DNA from: Stemphylium vesicarium
Lineage: Eukaryota; Ascomycota; Dothideomycetes; Pleosporales; Pleosporaceae
Direction: 5' to 3'
Assembly (NCBI GenBank): GCA_004380135.1
Contig: QXCR01000123.1
Span: 24,159 to 88,158 of the forward strand
DNA: 64,000 bases
In this document: piece by piece, positions 33,716 through 44,824 of the stretch
Position numbering within the stretch: position 1 is the first letter of the stretch
How the letters are laid out: every line of letters starts with the position of its first letter
The notes under the pieces: model-generated
Database searches by the model: none
What the model was told of the DNA's origin: nothing
Seen by the model: only the letters and a program-made list of their open reading frames with translations
Position numbers and translations under genes: made by a program

Positions 33716-35286
33716 GTTTGCGAATTAAGTCCGAGAGGCTGGATTTTTCGATAGGAGTGATGGTTGATTCGGTTTCTGGTTTGGGGGTGATGGATAGACT
33801 AAGATGTTTGGCTTAGTAGTGAACTGGGGAGAGGGAGTTGCTTTCTGGGGGCCTTTATATACCTACCTATTGACTTCTTAAGAACCTCCCTTTTCTTGTA
33901 CGAACGTGCTCAATGTACGATTTAGTCGGATATACACTCTCCCTTTCTTAGGTAGACAAGCTGGGGGCGAGTGGATACACTGGAGCGGTGTAAGCAATAT
34001 ACCAGGGGAAATTCGTATTCGAGTCAGGCGAGAGGATGCGCGTCGTAATGCGAGAGAAGAAAGCATCTTCTCTCTCCGTTTGAAACAACTGTTTTGAAGG
34101 TTTGTATCAAACAACTGGCTTGAAATTAAACAACAACTAAAGACTCAATACACGCCTGCTGTATAGTAATTGTAAGTAAAGAGGATAACTGCAGTGCAGC
34201 TTGTACTTGCCAAAAAGACTCCTTGAACTGGATACTCAGCCTAGTCTCGGCTTAACCTCGCTCTTCTTCGGAAGAACAGAGGCGTACAACAACTTGTGAT
34301 TAGTACCTACAGCAATGCCTAGGCGGGCTTCTTCTAGTGATTTCTAGCTCTATGAAGTTGCCCTTGCCGTGCTGCACCATGTATTATCTGCACTTTCCTG
34401 GCATCTTAAGGATACCCCAATATCTTATCTCGTTGCAGGTAGGCAGTTACGAAACATCAATTTGAAAGGCGAGTCTAGGTTTAGGATAAGACCGGGCTGT
34501 ATCATTATTCTCCTCGAGGCTGGGCAGTCTAGGGTTCTATCACGCAGTTAAGTACCTTGGCGTTTCGCGCCGTGCAGCAAGGTCACCAACTGTAACTCGT
34601 AATGAATCAATGCAATGTAAGCGCATGACGTAGTGTAGGTCTTAGAGGCAATACACGTTAGCATCGATACTGTATCTGTGGCATGTGAAAACACTATGAT
34701 GTAAGCACATGTGGGAAAGACGATTGCGTTATACGATCAAGTCTTCATCCTGGGAACAAGACATACAAGTAACAAATCACATTGCTGAACCCAAGAACGA
34801 GAGACATTTGAAGCGTTTTGAAAGTATACTTAGCGGTGAAATTCGGGTGGTTATTACTAATACATCAGCGTACAGCTAGCGTCCTCTCCTTACTCCCCGC
34901 CCTACCTCTCTTCTCCTTCTCCTAACCTCAAAGCTCTTTATGAGGTGCGTTATGCTTTCTTTGTATCATTGGACTGTCTTGAGTCTTCTCCGACAACAAG
35001 CTCTCGACTATAGCCCCAAAAATCTGCCAGTTCAAGGACCTGACCTCGACGACAAAATGAAAGGCTCTCTTCGAGTGTCAGGTGAAGAGATCATTGAACA
35101 ACTGTAATCTACATCCCATTAAGGCAACATCAGCGCATCGCGCGGGATACTCAGATCATCTATGCGCCACCAAGTTCCGACAGTCTTCATGTCCTTTCTA
35201 AATCGCTAATGAGGGCATTAGGTTAAACCCATCATATCTCTTCAGCCATCAACTACTCACCCTATTAGTATCCATCTTTCACAACA
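33716..35286. other. Intergenic between the two small secreted protein genes, 1.6 kb
   Basis: The first ~200 bases are the promoter of protein A. No further gene was recognised. A 14-base match (cctcaaagctcttt) at 34926-34939, preceded by a CT-rich stretch, also occurs downstream of gene A at 33301-33314, suggesting that the duplicated unit extended beyond the coding sequence. Confidence 0.5.
33853..33920 (-). promoter_or_regulatory. TATA box and TGTACG elements upstream of secreted protein A
   Basis: On the minus strand TATATAAAG lies at 33861-33853, about 140 bases before the ATG. Further upstream are TGTACGAACG (33897-33906, plus-strand reading) and TGTACGA (33914-33920). Similar CGTAC-containing elements occur upstream of secreted protein B. 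Confidence 0.4.
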
Positions 35287-35514
35287 TCAGCATGACCAAA
35301 CGTAGGTACAAGGTGTGCCGTCCGGAACGCAGGACTCCATCCCGGCAATTCCTCGTCCAGTGTACTGTCCTGCTCTCCCGTCGCATAGTTCCACCGGTTT
35401 CGAGTGTCGATTGTCGATCACACAAATTGACTTCCGGCAGATACCAGTCAGATTCCACATTGTAAGGGCATGGGCCAGAGGCACGGTGAATACGAGGAGG
35501 TTGATGAAGTGCAT
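35287..35514 (-). CDS. Small secreted cysteine-rich protein B (paralogue of A)
   Basis: A single-exon frame of 75 residues. The start MHFINLLVFTVPLAHA is a signal peptide. Cysteines at 26, 31, 44, 62, 69 and 75 give exactly the same spacing as protein A (C-x4-C-x12-C-x17-C-x6-C-x5-C). Conserved positions include W-N-x-[ST]-G-x-C-R, a sequon before the first Cys (N21-L-T), GRAGxYxGxGxAG and CTYVWxC. Roughly half of the mature residues are identical, so the pair is an old duplication retained under constraint. The longer overlapping frame at 35279-35542 is in a different phase and lacks these features. The function is unknown; effector-like. Confidence 0.8.
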   Translation of the reverse strand: MHFINLLVFTVPLAHALTMWNLTGICRKSICVIDNRHSKPVELCDGRAGQYTGRGIAGMESCVPDGTPCTYVWSC

Positions 35515-36446
35515 GCTTGCTGTAGGATAAAGAATGGTTCAATGGGAGGGAGTTTGATCGGGGGAATAGCGAGACAGATGATTGGAGTACATGTGGGTTT
35601 GAGTAGGTATGACTGAAGATGTTGCCTTACTGCGCTGTCTTATAGTGTTGGTGGCCTTCCTGTACGTTCGATAAAGCACCATTTTCGTACAAACATATTT
35701 GACGTACGATACTCGAAAACTCTCAAAGCTTTCCCTTACAACGGCCGCACAGTCTACGCATTCTAAAATAGCAGTGTAAGCAAGATTAACTTTTGCTACC
35801 TAGGTACATGCAAGCGGCAATGACAGCTTTGCTGACAGATGCCACCTCATCGAGATGACGCCAGGGGTTTCTACCTTATCCCAATCAAGCCTTTCGGGAT
35901 ACGTATCGGCGGTCCTTACTCCGCGCCCTGAAGTGAAAAGGACTTGATCAGTTTCGTTGCGCGTAGGGTGGCCAAGACGCATCTGCGGGAAAACTGTCGC
36001 AGTGCCAAAACGCAGATGAGCTCTGAGGACGCCCTGACCAAATCCAAAAGTCAATGCGTGTATGACGGTTCTAGACTGACTGATAAATTGCGGGAGTTGG
36101 TGGTATGTCGATGGTGGAAACCTAGGTATTTTCAAGGATCTTGCTAGCTCACCCGAGGGTCTCGACTCTTCTTGGCGTGGACGACAACTTTGAAGCCGGG
36201 CTCAGCATGAGACCCTATGATCTCACTCGAGATTGGCTGATCCAGGTTAATCGGGCTGACTGACCTTTGGAGAACCTGTGAGAAGATAATGCAAACAAGA
36301 CCATAACGCGAAGGTACATTATACATTAGCTTGTTTGGAATTAGAGATGCAAGCTGATCGATAGCCACTGAAGCATTGCAGTGCAAGACTTCGATGCCTA
36401 CCATCTCGACTGCCAGAACTAACGAGTAGAATATCGTTGCTCAGCC
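35515..36446. other. Intergenic, 0.9 kb
   Basis: The first ~200 bases are the promoter of protein B. The rest contains only chance frames before the 3' end of the cytochrome b561 gene. Confidence 0.5.
35639..35709 (-). promoter_or_regulatory. TATA-like box and CGTAC elements upstream of secreted protein B
   Basis: TATAAG on the minus strand at 35644-35639 lies about 125 bases before the ATG. Beyond it are TGTACGTTCG (35661-35670), TCGTACA (35685-35691) and ACGTACGA (35702-35709), similar in kind and position to the elements upstream of protein A. Confidence 0.35.
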
Positions 36447-37959
36447 TTACTTCTTAGCCTCCGCATCCCCTAAAGCCATCATACCCACCCCATTACTGTC
36501 ATTCCTCTTCCCGCTCCTCCTACCCTTCCACGCCTTCCACCCCAACAGCCCCACTACAGCCACAAAAACAACGGCAGCAACAACACCATACCACACGTTG
36601 TCATGATTCTCGCCACTAAGATCGAAGCCTAGGAATCCATTCACAAGACCCAAGATCAAGATCGCTGGCCCAAGGACCCGATGCATCTTGCCGTATACAG
36701 TCGGGCGAGAATGCGCGCGATAACGAAGGTGGTGCCACAAGCCGAGAGTCCATTGAACGAAGACGATAGCGAAGAGGACAAGACCGATGATCTGGTGCGA
36801 GTGCGAGAAAGAAGCGTTCTGACCCGTTAGCACGACTTCGAAAGAGTTGGGTGACCAAAAGGCTATTACTTACATCATTGTCCATCTTACTCAGTGCAAT
36901 ACCAAGTCCGCCACCAACGACGGTGAATACCATGCCAATAGTTTGCAAGGAGCCGTGTACTTTTACTCCACTGGAAAGGTAGCGAAGCAGCACTGCGCCG
37001 AGGGGGAAGATGATGACGAAAGCGAAGAGCATGAAGGCTGCGTGTACCGCTCTGAGCGTTTCGCCGCCACCGCCATCGCTTTCCGCTGTTCCATCGCTTC
37101 CTTCGGCATTGGTGGTAACCAGAAGCGCATCGCCGCTTGGAACCGCTGCGCCTCCGTCTGAGTTGGGCGAAGCGGACGAGGCTGATGTAGCTTTTGTCAT
37201 GTCCATCCAGAACGTGCCGTAATCGCTGTGCTCCTTGATGCTGGCAGATGTGGAGGTGCTGAAGAGGGATTTTGAAGAAGAGGATTTGGGGCCCAGGGCG
37301 TAAATGAAGTGCTGGCGCGGGTTTGTAAGGGATATCTTTCCGCTGCTGTGACCGAGGGATGGCAGGTTGGTGCAGTGCACGTTGATGGAGAAGTAGGACA
37401 TGTCGGAAGAAGAGCTGCTGCTGTCTTTCTTGGAGAGGGTGGCTTGACTGTTTGATGTTCCGGAGACTAACTTGCAATCAATATCAGAGCTGGATTTCGG
37501 CTCGTCATGCCCGTAAGCTAGGCGCGTTGAGAGCGTAACGCCTTATTCGCGTAAGTTGGTGTTTCAAAGCATATGATACGTATAGATAGAGAAAATTACC
37601 ACTCGCAGAATCGTTCTTGTACACGATGAGCATGACGCTACCATCCATTTTTGACCCTGTGCCCATGCCGACCCATTGGTATGCTGCAGGTGCGGAGAAG
37701 TGGATGTATGTGTCTCCTGTATCGTTCGCAGCACTCAAGGCGAGAGTGAGATTTCCATTGGAGGTGGAATGTATGAACGTTGAATATGCAGGTATTTGTT
37801 GAGACGTTGATGCAGTCGTCACAGTGAGATGCGTGAAGGCTGCTTGGGAGATTAGGTGTTGTTCTTCCTTCTCCTTTGTTTCTTGGTGATACAGAACTGG
37901 ATTGGAGTTGACCTACCTGAGTAGCAGCCGAGCAAGAAGCTGATGCTTGGATGTTTCAT
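36447..37959 (-). CDS. DOMON (CDH-type cytochrome) + cytochrome b561 membrane protein
   Basis: Four exons on the minus strand (37959-37917, 37839-37600, 37517-36874, 36818-36447) encode 432 residues; introns are 77, 82 and 55 bases and all joins keep frame. A signal peptide (MKHPSISFLLGCYSAFTHL) leads into a DOMON domain like the heme domain of cellobiose dehydrogenase (YIHFSAPAAYQWVGMGTGSK; the Met there is a candidate heme ligand). A Ser/Thr/Gly-rich linker follows, then five membrane helices of the cytochrome b561 type with histidines at the expected places (RAVHAAFMLF, KVHGSLQTIG, SHSHQIIGLVLF, GKMHRVLGPAIL). Such proteins pass electrons across the plasma membrane; the partner is unknown, with oxidative enzymes or iron reduction as options. 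Confidence 0.88.
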
Positions 37960-40131
37960 GGTAGAACTGTGGTGAGAATTGACAAAAGAACGATGCAAAT
38001 CGACCAAATCATATTCAATCCCTGAATATATCACTCTTTGGTATGTATATCATCCCTACTTCCATCTTGATACCCCCAGCCAATCGTAGACTGCTCATTA
38101 AACATGTACGCGTCGAACATCGGAGTTACGCTGTCGTTGATTGGCCCAGCGAGCTACAAAGTCAAAGTCAAAGTACGCATAGGACGGCAGGTACGTTATC
38201 GAAAGTGGCTGAGTGCGTAATGAAGACGCGCTGGCGTGATGGTAGTATAATGAGAAACAAGCGTAATGAGTAGGCATGGCACTAGAACGAAGTGCTAGCC
38301 ATTCATAGGCCGAGGAGGTATTCCGCACGTGGCTGCAGGGCTCGATGTCTCCAATCACATCAGCCCGGTGACAGACACAATAAATGAGCTTAAGTAGCCT
38401 TAGATAGACTTGGCAAAAGCTTGAGCGATTGGAATGCGGGTGAAAACACGCCTGACACCTTTCAAGATCCAGGGCCTCTTGGCGTTCGGAATCTTGATTC
38501 CTGAGACATGCCGTCGGCGGATAGAACTAGTAGGTGTCTTGAGGGAGATTTACTAGGGAGTATGCGAGATCCCTCTATGGTACCATAGTTGTTGTGGCGC
38601 ATCTCATGGTAAGAAGGAACGTGTCGGGAGGGACAACATCCGTGTGCCACTTCGACCTGCAATCTAAGTCCGTTATGGATAATCGTACATGCGACAGAAT
38701 CGAGCATTGTAAACTGACGCTGGCTTCCTTCGATGTGAACGGCGAGATCAGACAGCGCACATCGTCATGGACTGAACGGCTAGTTGTGCCATGAAACCAC
38801 GTGTGGTGGCTGCATCGAAAACTTACCAATAGGAGTAGATGATCTGTTCAGCTGGGCTGGAAAGAGCCCTTGAAGGTTACGCGGCTTTTGGAGGCGTCGA
38901 GCTGACAACGCGATGTGCATCTCTCCTGAAATCAGTAGAAACACTTTTCTACGTCTTTGACCTATCACAGCTCGATCCTGCTCTTCCAGTCGAATATGCT
39001 ACACACCACCTCTGCTCCAATCGTGTCTCGAGATGAGGCGACGAGTCGTCTTTTTATCTTCCGAATGTTTGACACTAGACGTCTTTCTTTTTGCATACGC
39101 CATGACACGTGTATGCCTAGGTGGTGGCGATATTCCAAGGTTGTACAGGCCGAGTCCGGGGTGATGCTGCTGACGGGATTCTACGAGACACGCAGTAGGT
39201 AAGTTGCATCTCGTGTAAGGGAGATTTTTACTCCGAGTAGCGATAATGGAGAAGAAGGCAATCTCGTATTGTCTGCCAAGTGGTGATTCAGGCCCAGTAG
39301 CCAGCACGTGAGGCATGTCGGCAGTCGGGAAGTCTCACGTGCCAAGGTGCGCACAACATGCAAGGGCAACGGAGAGATGAATCAACGATCTCTTCTACCT
39401 TGGCCGGGACAAAGGCACAGGTCTAGTAAGACCACCAAGGCAAGCTGACGTGGGTGTATCGACAAAGGACAGTAGCGCGTCGCCATAAATCCGGACGGTT
39501 CGGAAATCCTCGAGTCAAGCGAACGTCTGTTCGCCAATGGGCTCTCTTCCGATAGCTCTTACGGTGGTACGATCATCACCACGCAGGCCTCCGCCTCGCT
39601 CTTCCCAACCTCTCGCTCGCGGCCCGCCGTCGCGACTGGCAGTTGCCGGTATGGTAAGCAGTAAACATGGGCGCGACAAGCAGCGGAGACCCTGTGCGCG
39701 GGAGATGAACGGTTTGAAAAAAGAGGTGACCTCCGCACCACCGCCCATAGAAAAAATCCCCACCGCATGCAAGCCTTGGAACAACATTCCCATATCCGGG
39801 CAACCTTTACGGAGACAACTCCCCACACACGCGCGCGCACGGCAGATTATGCCTTCCAGCCTTCGTTAGCCCCCCTACGCTTTACTGCTTTGCTGCAAGC
39901 CACCCCGATAAGGCCATGGCCCGAGACGCGCCATTGACGGCAGAGGCCCCAGAAGCCCAGCTCCTTGCCCCACTCTGGCAGCCGCAGCCGACAGTAAGCT
40001 CGAAGCAGCGGAACAACAAAGTCAAACACCACGCTCGAGTTCACCACCTAGAGTATGATTGTGACATTTCATCTTTAGCCTTGGTCTTTGTCCCTTCCCC
40101 TTTTACTTCTGGCGGCGGCACTGCATACACA
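37960..40131. other. Gene-poor divergent region, 2.2 kb
   Basis: It holds the promoters of the cytochrome b561 gene and, on the right, of the MATE transporter gene. Open frames at 38.0-39.9 kb overlap on both strands and show no family signature. Confidence 0.5.
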
Positions 40132-41801
40132 ATGGACTCACCCGGGGCACGCCGATTCTCCGCCAGCACCGCTGAGCGCGTGGGCTTACTGAAGGCGCAC
40201 GACCAAAACGCAAAGCAGAATTCATATGGAGCCATTTCTGACCCATCTGAGATTGAGGGTCTGTTAGGAGCAGATGGGACGACAGAAGAGCTGGGAACGA
40301 CGGCGGCGCAAGAAGCCAAGTTGTTGCTGAAATACAGTCTCCCGCTCATGGGCACATATTTGCTGCAGTACTCGTTCAGTCTGGTAACGATTTTTGTCGT
40401 CGGACATAGTAAGTTGCTAAGATAACAAGCAATCGGAAACTAAACTGATTCGATTGCCACCATAGTCGGGACGGATGAGCTTGGAGCTGTGTCCCTCGCT
40501 ACTATGACCGCCAATATTACCGGACTTGCTATCTATGAAGGACTAGCCACATCTCTGGATACCCTCTGCGCGCAAGCCTACGGATCCGGGAAGAAGACCA
40601 TGGTCGGCCTCCACCTTCAGCGTATGATCTTGTTCATGCTAGCTGTTACCATCCCTATCGGAGCCATCTGGTTATGTTCCGGCTGGATACTCGCAGCCCT
40701 CGTCCCGGAAAAAGAACTGGCTCATCTCGCCGGCTACTACCTCTCGTTATTGCTCGCCGGCGCTCCAGGCTATGCAATCTTCGAGGCTGGCAAGAGATTC
40801 ACCCAGGCTCAAGGACTCTTCAACGCCTCGCTGTTCGTCTTGCTTATCGCGACCCCAATCAACATTGCGCTCAACTACATCTTTGTCTTTGTCCTGAATT
40901 GGGACCTGACTGGTGCGGCGCTCGCAACCGTTATCTCGAACAATCTCCTGCCTGTACTCCTTTGGATATACGTCTACTTCGTGAACCCATCGTCACTGGA
41001 ATGCTGGGACGGTTTCACCAAGGCGGCGTTTACCAACTGGGGACCAATGGCTAAGCTGGCGGTACCGGGCATCGTCATGGTAGAAACCGAGTGGCTTGCG
41101 TTTGTACGTATTGTATCGGCACTATTATTAATGTGTATGCTAACCCCCCAGGACATTCTTACATTCTCCACGAGCTATCTTTCCACCACCCATCTAGCTG
41201 CGCAGTCAATGTAAGCCATCACACCCCTGGTACGAAACCCGTGACCTGTACTAACAACACCTGCAGCGTCATGACTCTTGCTGTAGCCATCTATCACGTC
41301 CCCTTCAGCGTCGGCGTCGCAGTATCCACCCGCCTGGGCAACCTCATTGGCGCAGGTTCCATTTCCGCAGCCCGCACAGCAACAAAAACGTACATCGCAA
41401 CCTTTGTCGCGATCGGTCTCATCGACTTCACCTTCTTGACTGCATTCCGCAATATTCTGCCGCGCGCTTTCACCAGTGACCCCGAAGTCGTTTCAATTGT
41501 CGCCACCGTGCTGCCCTTGCTCGCCGCCTTCCAGTTTGCAGACTCGACGACAGCGCTGGTAAATGCGCTGCTACGTGGTCTGGGTAAGCAGAGTATCGGC
41601 GGATGGTGCAATCTTTTCGTCTATTACGTTATCGCTGTGCCTCTGGCGCTTTTTTTGTGCTTCCCTCGCGACTTGAAACTCGTGGGGCTTTGGACGGGTT
41701 GTGCTGTGGGTAGTTCATGTATTACTATCTCAGAGGGGATCTACATGAGGTTTTATGATTGGAACAAGGCCGTTGATGATGCGAGGGAGAGGCAGGAATA
41801 A
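40132..41801 (+). CDS. MATE-family efflux transporter
   Basis: Four exons (40132-40408, 40466-41103, 41152-41210, 41267-41801) encode 502 residues; introns are 57, 48 and 56 bases with GTAAGT, GTACGT and GTAAGC donors. About 50 cytosolic residues are followed by twelve predicted membrane helices in two MatE repeats. Family landmarks include KYSLPLMGTYLLQYSFSLVT, LDTLCAQAYGSGKK, YEGLATSLD and VSTRLGNLIGAGS. It is the fungal ERC1-like type, which exports small organic compounds in exchange for H+ or Na+, from the vacuolar or plasma membrane. The tiny third exon (59 bases) supplies the conserved DILTFSTSYLSTTHLAAQS piece, so a model skipping it would be wrong. It is convergent with the flavin-reductase-like gene, 178 bases away. 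Confidence 0.93.
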
Positions 41802-41979
41802 TTAATAACGATGGATGGCGGGTGTGTTGACTGGACGCATGAGCAGAAAGTGGGCAAAAGTTAGATCGCGTAATACCCAGGGAAGATGAAGAGGGCCAGT
41901 GAAGTGGGAAATACTTCTTGGTAATTGGCTCGTTTGCAAAAGCTGCTCAGATTCTTCATCTCTCATCACACACTCATGT

Positions 41980-42932
41980 CTACGATTGGTTCTGGCCCTT
42001 TGGCAACGCCAACTTCTTGACCTCAGGATCCTTGGTAACCTCATCGTAATCCGGTCTCGGGAGCTCAAACGCCTGCGTCGTGCGTCCATACGTGATACCG
42101 CCCAATCTCGAGATGGGCTTGAGAACCTATTCCACCGAACAGAATTAGCCAACAAACTCGAATATAGAAGAAAACAGTTGTTGTAGCTCACCTTAGGATC
42201 AACAAGCACACCCGCCTCATCAACCGCATCCTCCCTAACCCAAAAATTGACGCCCTCCAAAAACGCACTCACTCCCGTTTTCTTCCCCGGCGTATCCGGA
42301 TTCTTACTCGTCCACTCATGCGTACTCACAAGCTTCGCCTCAATACTAAAAACCGCCTCCTTGACCCTATCCGGTCTAACAATCTTGCTCTTCTCGCCAT
42401 GCAGCCCGCTAAACGCCCACTCACTCACGCCCGCAGGCGCATTGATACTAGTAAAGTTGGCCGCTTCAGCATACTCCTCGGAGATGATGTTGATGGTGGC
42501 TTCCTTGGTGTCGACGAGGTTCTTCAGCGTGTCTTTCGCTTTGTCCATGCCGCCGGCGAAACCGAGGACGAACATGGGGGGATCGTGGTTGACGAGGTTG
42601 AAGTAGCTGAAGGGGGCGAGGTTTGTGGATTGGTTGTCGGCGGAAATGGTGGACACGAAGCCGATGGGGCGCGGCACGATGGCGGAAATTAGCAGCTTGT
42701 AGTTGTGGACTACCGGGCGGCCGCTCTCGTAGGGGTCAATGGAGCGGTGCGTTTTTGAGAGGTTGCTGGCGTCGTTGGCGCCGCTGCCGGGCGTCCAGGA
42801 GGGGGAGGGTGTTTGCGTGTAGTGGAAGGTGTTGGTTTTGTCGAAGGGGGGCCGAGAGGCTTCGACGGACTTGAAGTCGCCGTGTGGGTTGCGTTTTATT
42901 TCCTTTTCGGCATCTGCGCGTCCGGTGGCCAT
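41980..42932 (-). CDS. Flavin reductase-like (FMN-binding split-barrel) protein
   Basis: Exons 42932-42192 and 42126-41980 encode 295 residues; the 65-base intron has a GTGAGC donor and a TAG acceptor and joins DPK to VLKPISRLGGITYGR. The split-barrel core is clear: SAIVPRPIGFVSTISADNQ, NLAPFSYFNLVNHDPPMFV, KDTLKNLVDTKEATINI. Proteins of this family bind FMN and reduce flavins or act in aromatic catabolism; the substrate is unknown. The ATG at 42932 (ACCATGG) is chosen as the start. The frame also contains an upstream ATG at 43103 that would add 57 residues rich in Arg, Ser and His with almost no acidic residues, which would look like a mitochondrial targeting sequence. Confidence 0.9.
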
Positions 42933-43632
42933 GGTTGGTGGTGGTTGCCTGTGAGGATGATGCGTTTGGAAAGTGCGGTGATGAAAGACTTGGTGGCTAC
43001 TTCTATTAAAGTAAGGCGAGGGTCTGCTTAAGAACACGGATTTTAGTTGTTGCCGTTGTTGTTTTGTAGTCACGGAAAATACCGCCCTTTTTATGTTCGA
43101 CATTTTTTTGCTAGACTATGTACGACGGAGACACGCCGCCGTTTAGTCAATGATGAGCAAGCGGCTGCAGAGCGTTGGCGTCACGGCAAGTGGCGGATAT
43201 AACTCCGGGCCTACAGGAAAAGAGCTGGGGCGGCCGCGGAATGCCGGCCGAGGCCACGTGGATTGGGCCATTGCGTTGTTTCTTCGTGCGGCTGTTCATG
43301 ACGGTAATTTCATGAAGAGAATTTTGAAGTTTGGTAGAACTTCCATGGGCGTGGTATAAGAAAGTTAATTGTACGGTTACACACGGTCGGCGTGTTCTCA
43401 GTGCCGTTCAGAGGGGTTTGCCAACGTCATGTACCCCACCATGTTCCTCAGCTACCCCGCCATGCATGATAACAACACCACAGCTTACTGGAAGCTCTGT
43501 GTTGAAAAGGTTTGATGGCAGAAGCCTCGTGATAGATATACAGCTACAGTTCGCAATTCGACAGTCTCTCAAAATTGATAGTCGCCCTCCATCCCATCTC
43601 CACCAATCGTGAAATCTGTACTTTCAGCCAAC
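42933..43632. other. Divergent intergenic region, 0.7 kb
   Basis: It contains the possible N-terminal extension of the flavin-reductase-like gene (to 43103) and the promoters of both divergent genes. Nothing else was recognised. Confidence 0.5.
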
Positions 43633-44809
43633 ATGTCCTCAGATAACGACTACCAGATATACAAACTAGGCAACTTCAAGCTCAAATCTGGAGGCGAAAT
43701 ACCGGATGCTTTCGTCGCATACAAGACGCTAGGTGACCCGTCGCTCCCAGCTGTCATCTACCCAACATGGTATTCTGGGAGTAAGCGCTGCGCATCTGAA
43801 GAAGGACAATACCATTGCTGATTGTTAAACGCAGCGATATCCGACAATGCCTGGCTCACAGGGCCGGATAAGACACTCGATCCTTCCAAATACTACATCA
43901 TCATGCCTGCGTTATTCGGAAACGGTCAGTCCTCCTCGCCGTCAAACATGCCAGATCTACGTCCGTTCCCAGAGGTGCTGTTCTACGACAATGTGCGTGC
44001 TCAACATGAGCTTGTGACGAAACACCTAGGCGTCAAGCATGCTCGCGCGGTACTTGGATGGTCCATGGGCGCGGGTCAGACATATCAATGGGCAACGCAA
44101 TTCCCAGATTTTATGGATCTTGCTGTGCCGTTTTGTGGAAGTGCAAAAACAAGCTTGCATAATCAGGTCTTCTTGGAAGGTGTTAAGAGTACCCTTCACG
44201 CTGCGCTAGGCACCAGCTCAGCGGGTGTCGCAAAGCCAGATCTCCACACTGCAGCAGGGAAGAAGGTGACGTTTTCACCGGAGACGCGCGAAGTCGGTCT
44301 GAAAGCCCTCGGGCGCGTGTACGCTGGCTGGGGCTTCTCTCAAGCCTTCTACCGCGAGAAGCTGTACCAAACTGCACCGGCACTCGGTTTCAAGGACTTG
44401 GATGACTTTCTCGTCAACTTCTGGGAAGCCTGGGCGCTATCGAAGGACCCAGAGAATATGCTGGCCATGGCGCATACATGGCAGGCGGGCGATTGCTCCC
44501 AACAAGAGCCGTATAATGGCGATTTCGAGAAGGCGATGAATGGTATCAAGGCAAAGACGCTAGTTCTGCCGGCGAAGACAGATCTCTACTTCCCACCCGA
44601 GGATTCTGAGATTGAGGTTGAGAACATGCGACCTGGTGTGGGAACATTGAAGGTCTTCCCATCCATCTGGGGACATTGGTGAGTGATTCGTTTAATTGGA
44701 ATGGCGAATTGTGGCTAACGAATATGATAGGGCTGGCGGACCTGGACAGTCGACAGAAGACGCGAAATGGCTGGATGAGCAGATGAAAGAGTTTTTCGCT
44801 AAGAACTGA
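43633..44809 (+). CDS. Alpha/beta hydrolase of the homoserine O-acetyltransferase-like family
   Basis: Exons 43633-43780, 43835-44678 and 44731-44809 encode 356 residues; introns are 54 and 52 bases. The nucleophile elbow is GWSMGAGQ (Ser126), and the acid and base are probably the Asp in AKTDLYFPPEDS and the His in IWGHWAGGPG. The N-terminal part (FKLKSGGEIPDAFVAYKTLG, YPTWYSG) and the MPALFGNGQSSSPSN segment are typical of the MetX-like group. It is shorter and more divergent than true homoserine acetyltransferase, so it probably acts on another acyl substrate, by acyl transfer or hydrolysis in the cytosol. Its stop codon lies only 15 bases from that of the next, oppositely transcribed gene. 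Confidence 0.9.
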
Positions 44810-44824
44810 AGTGCGATGTGTGCA

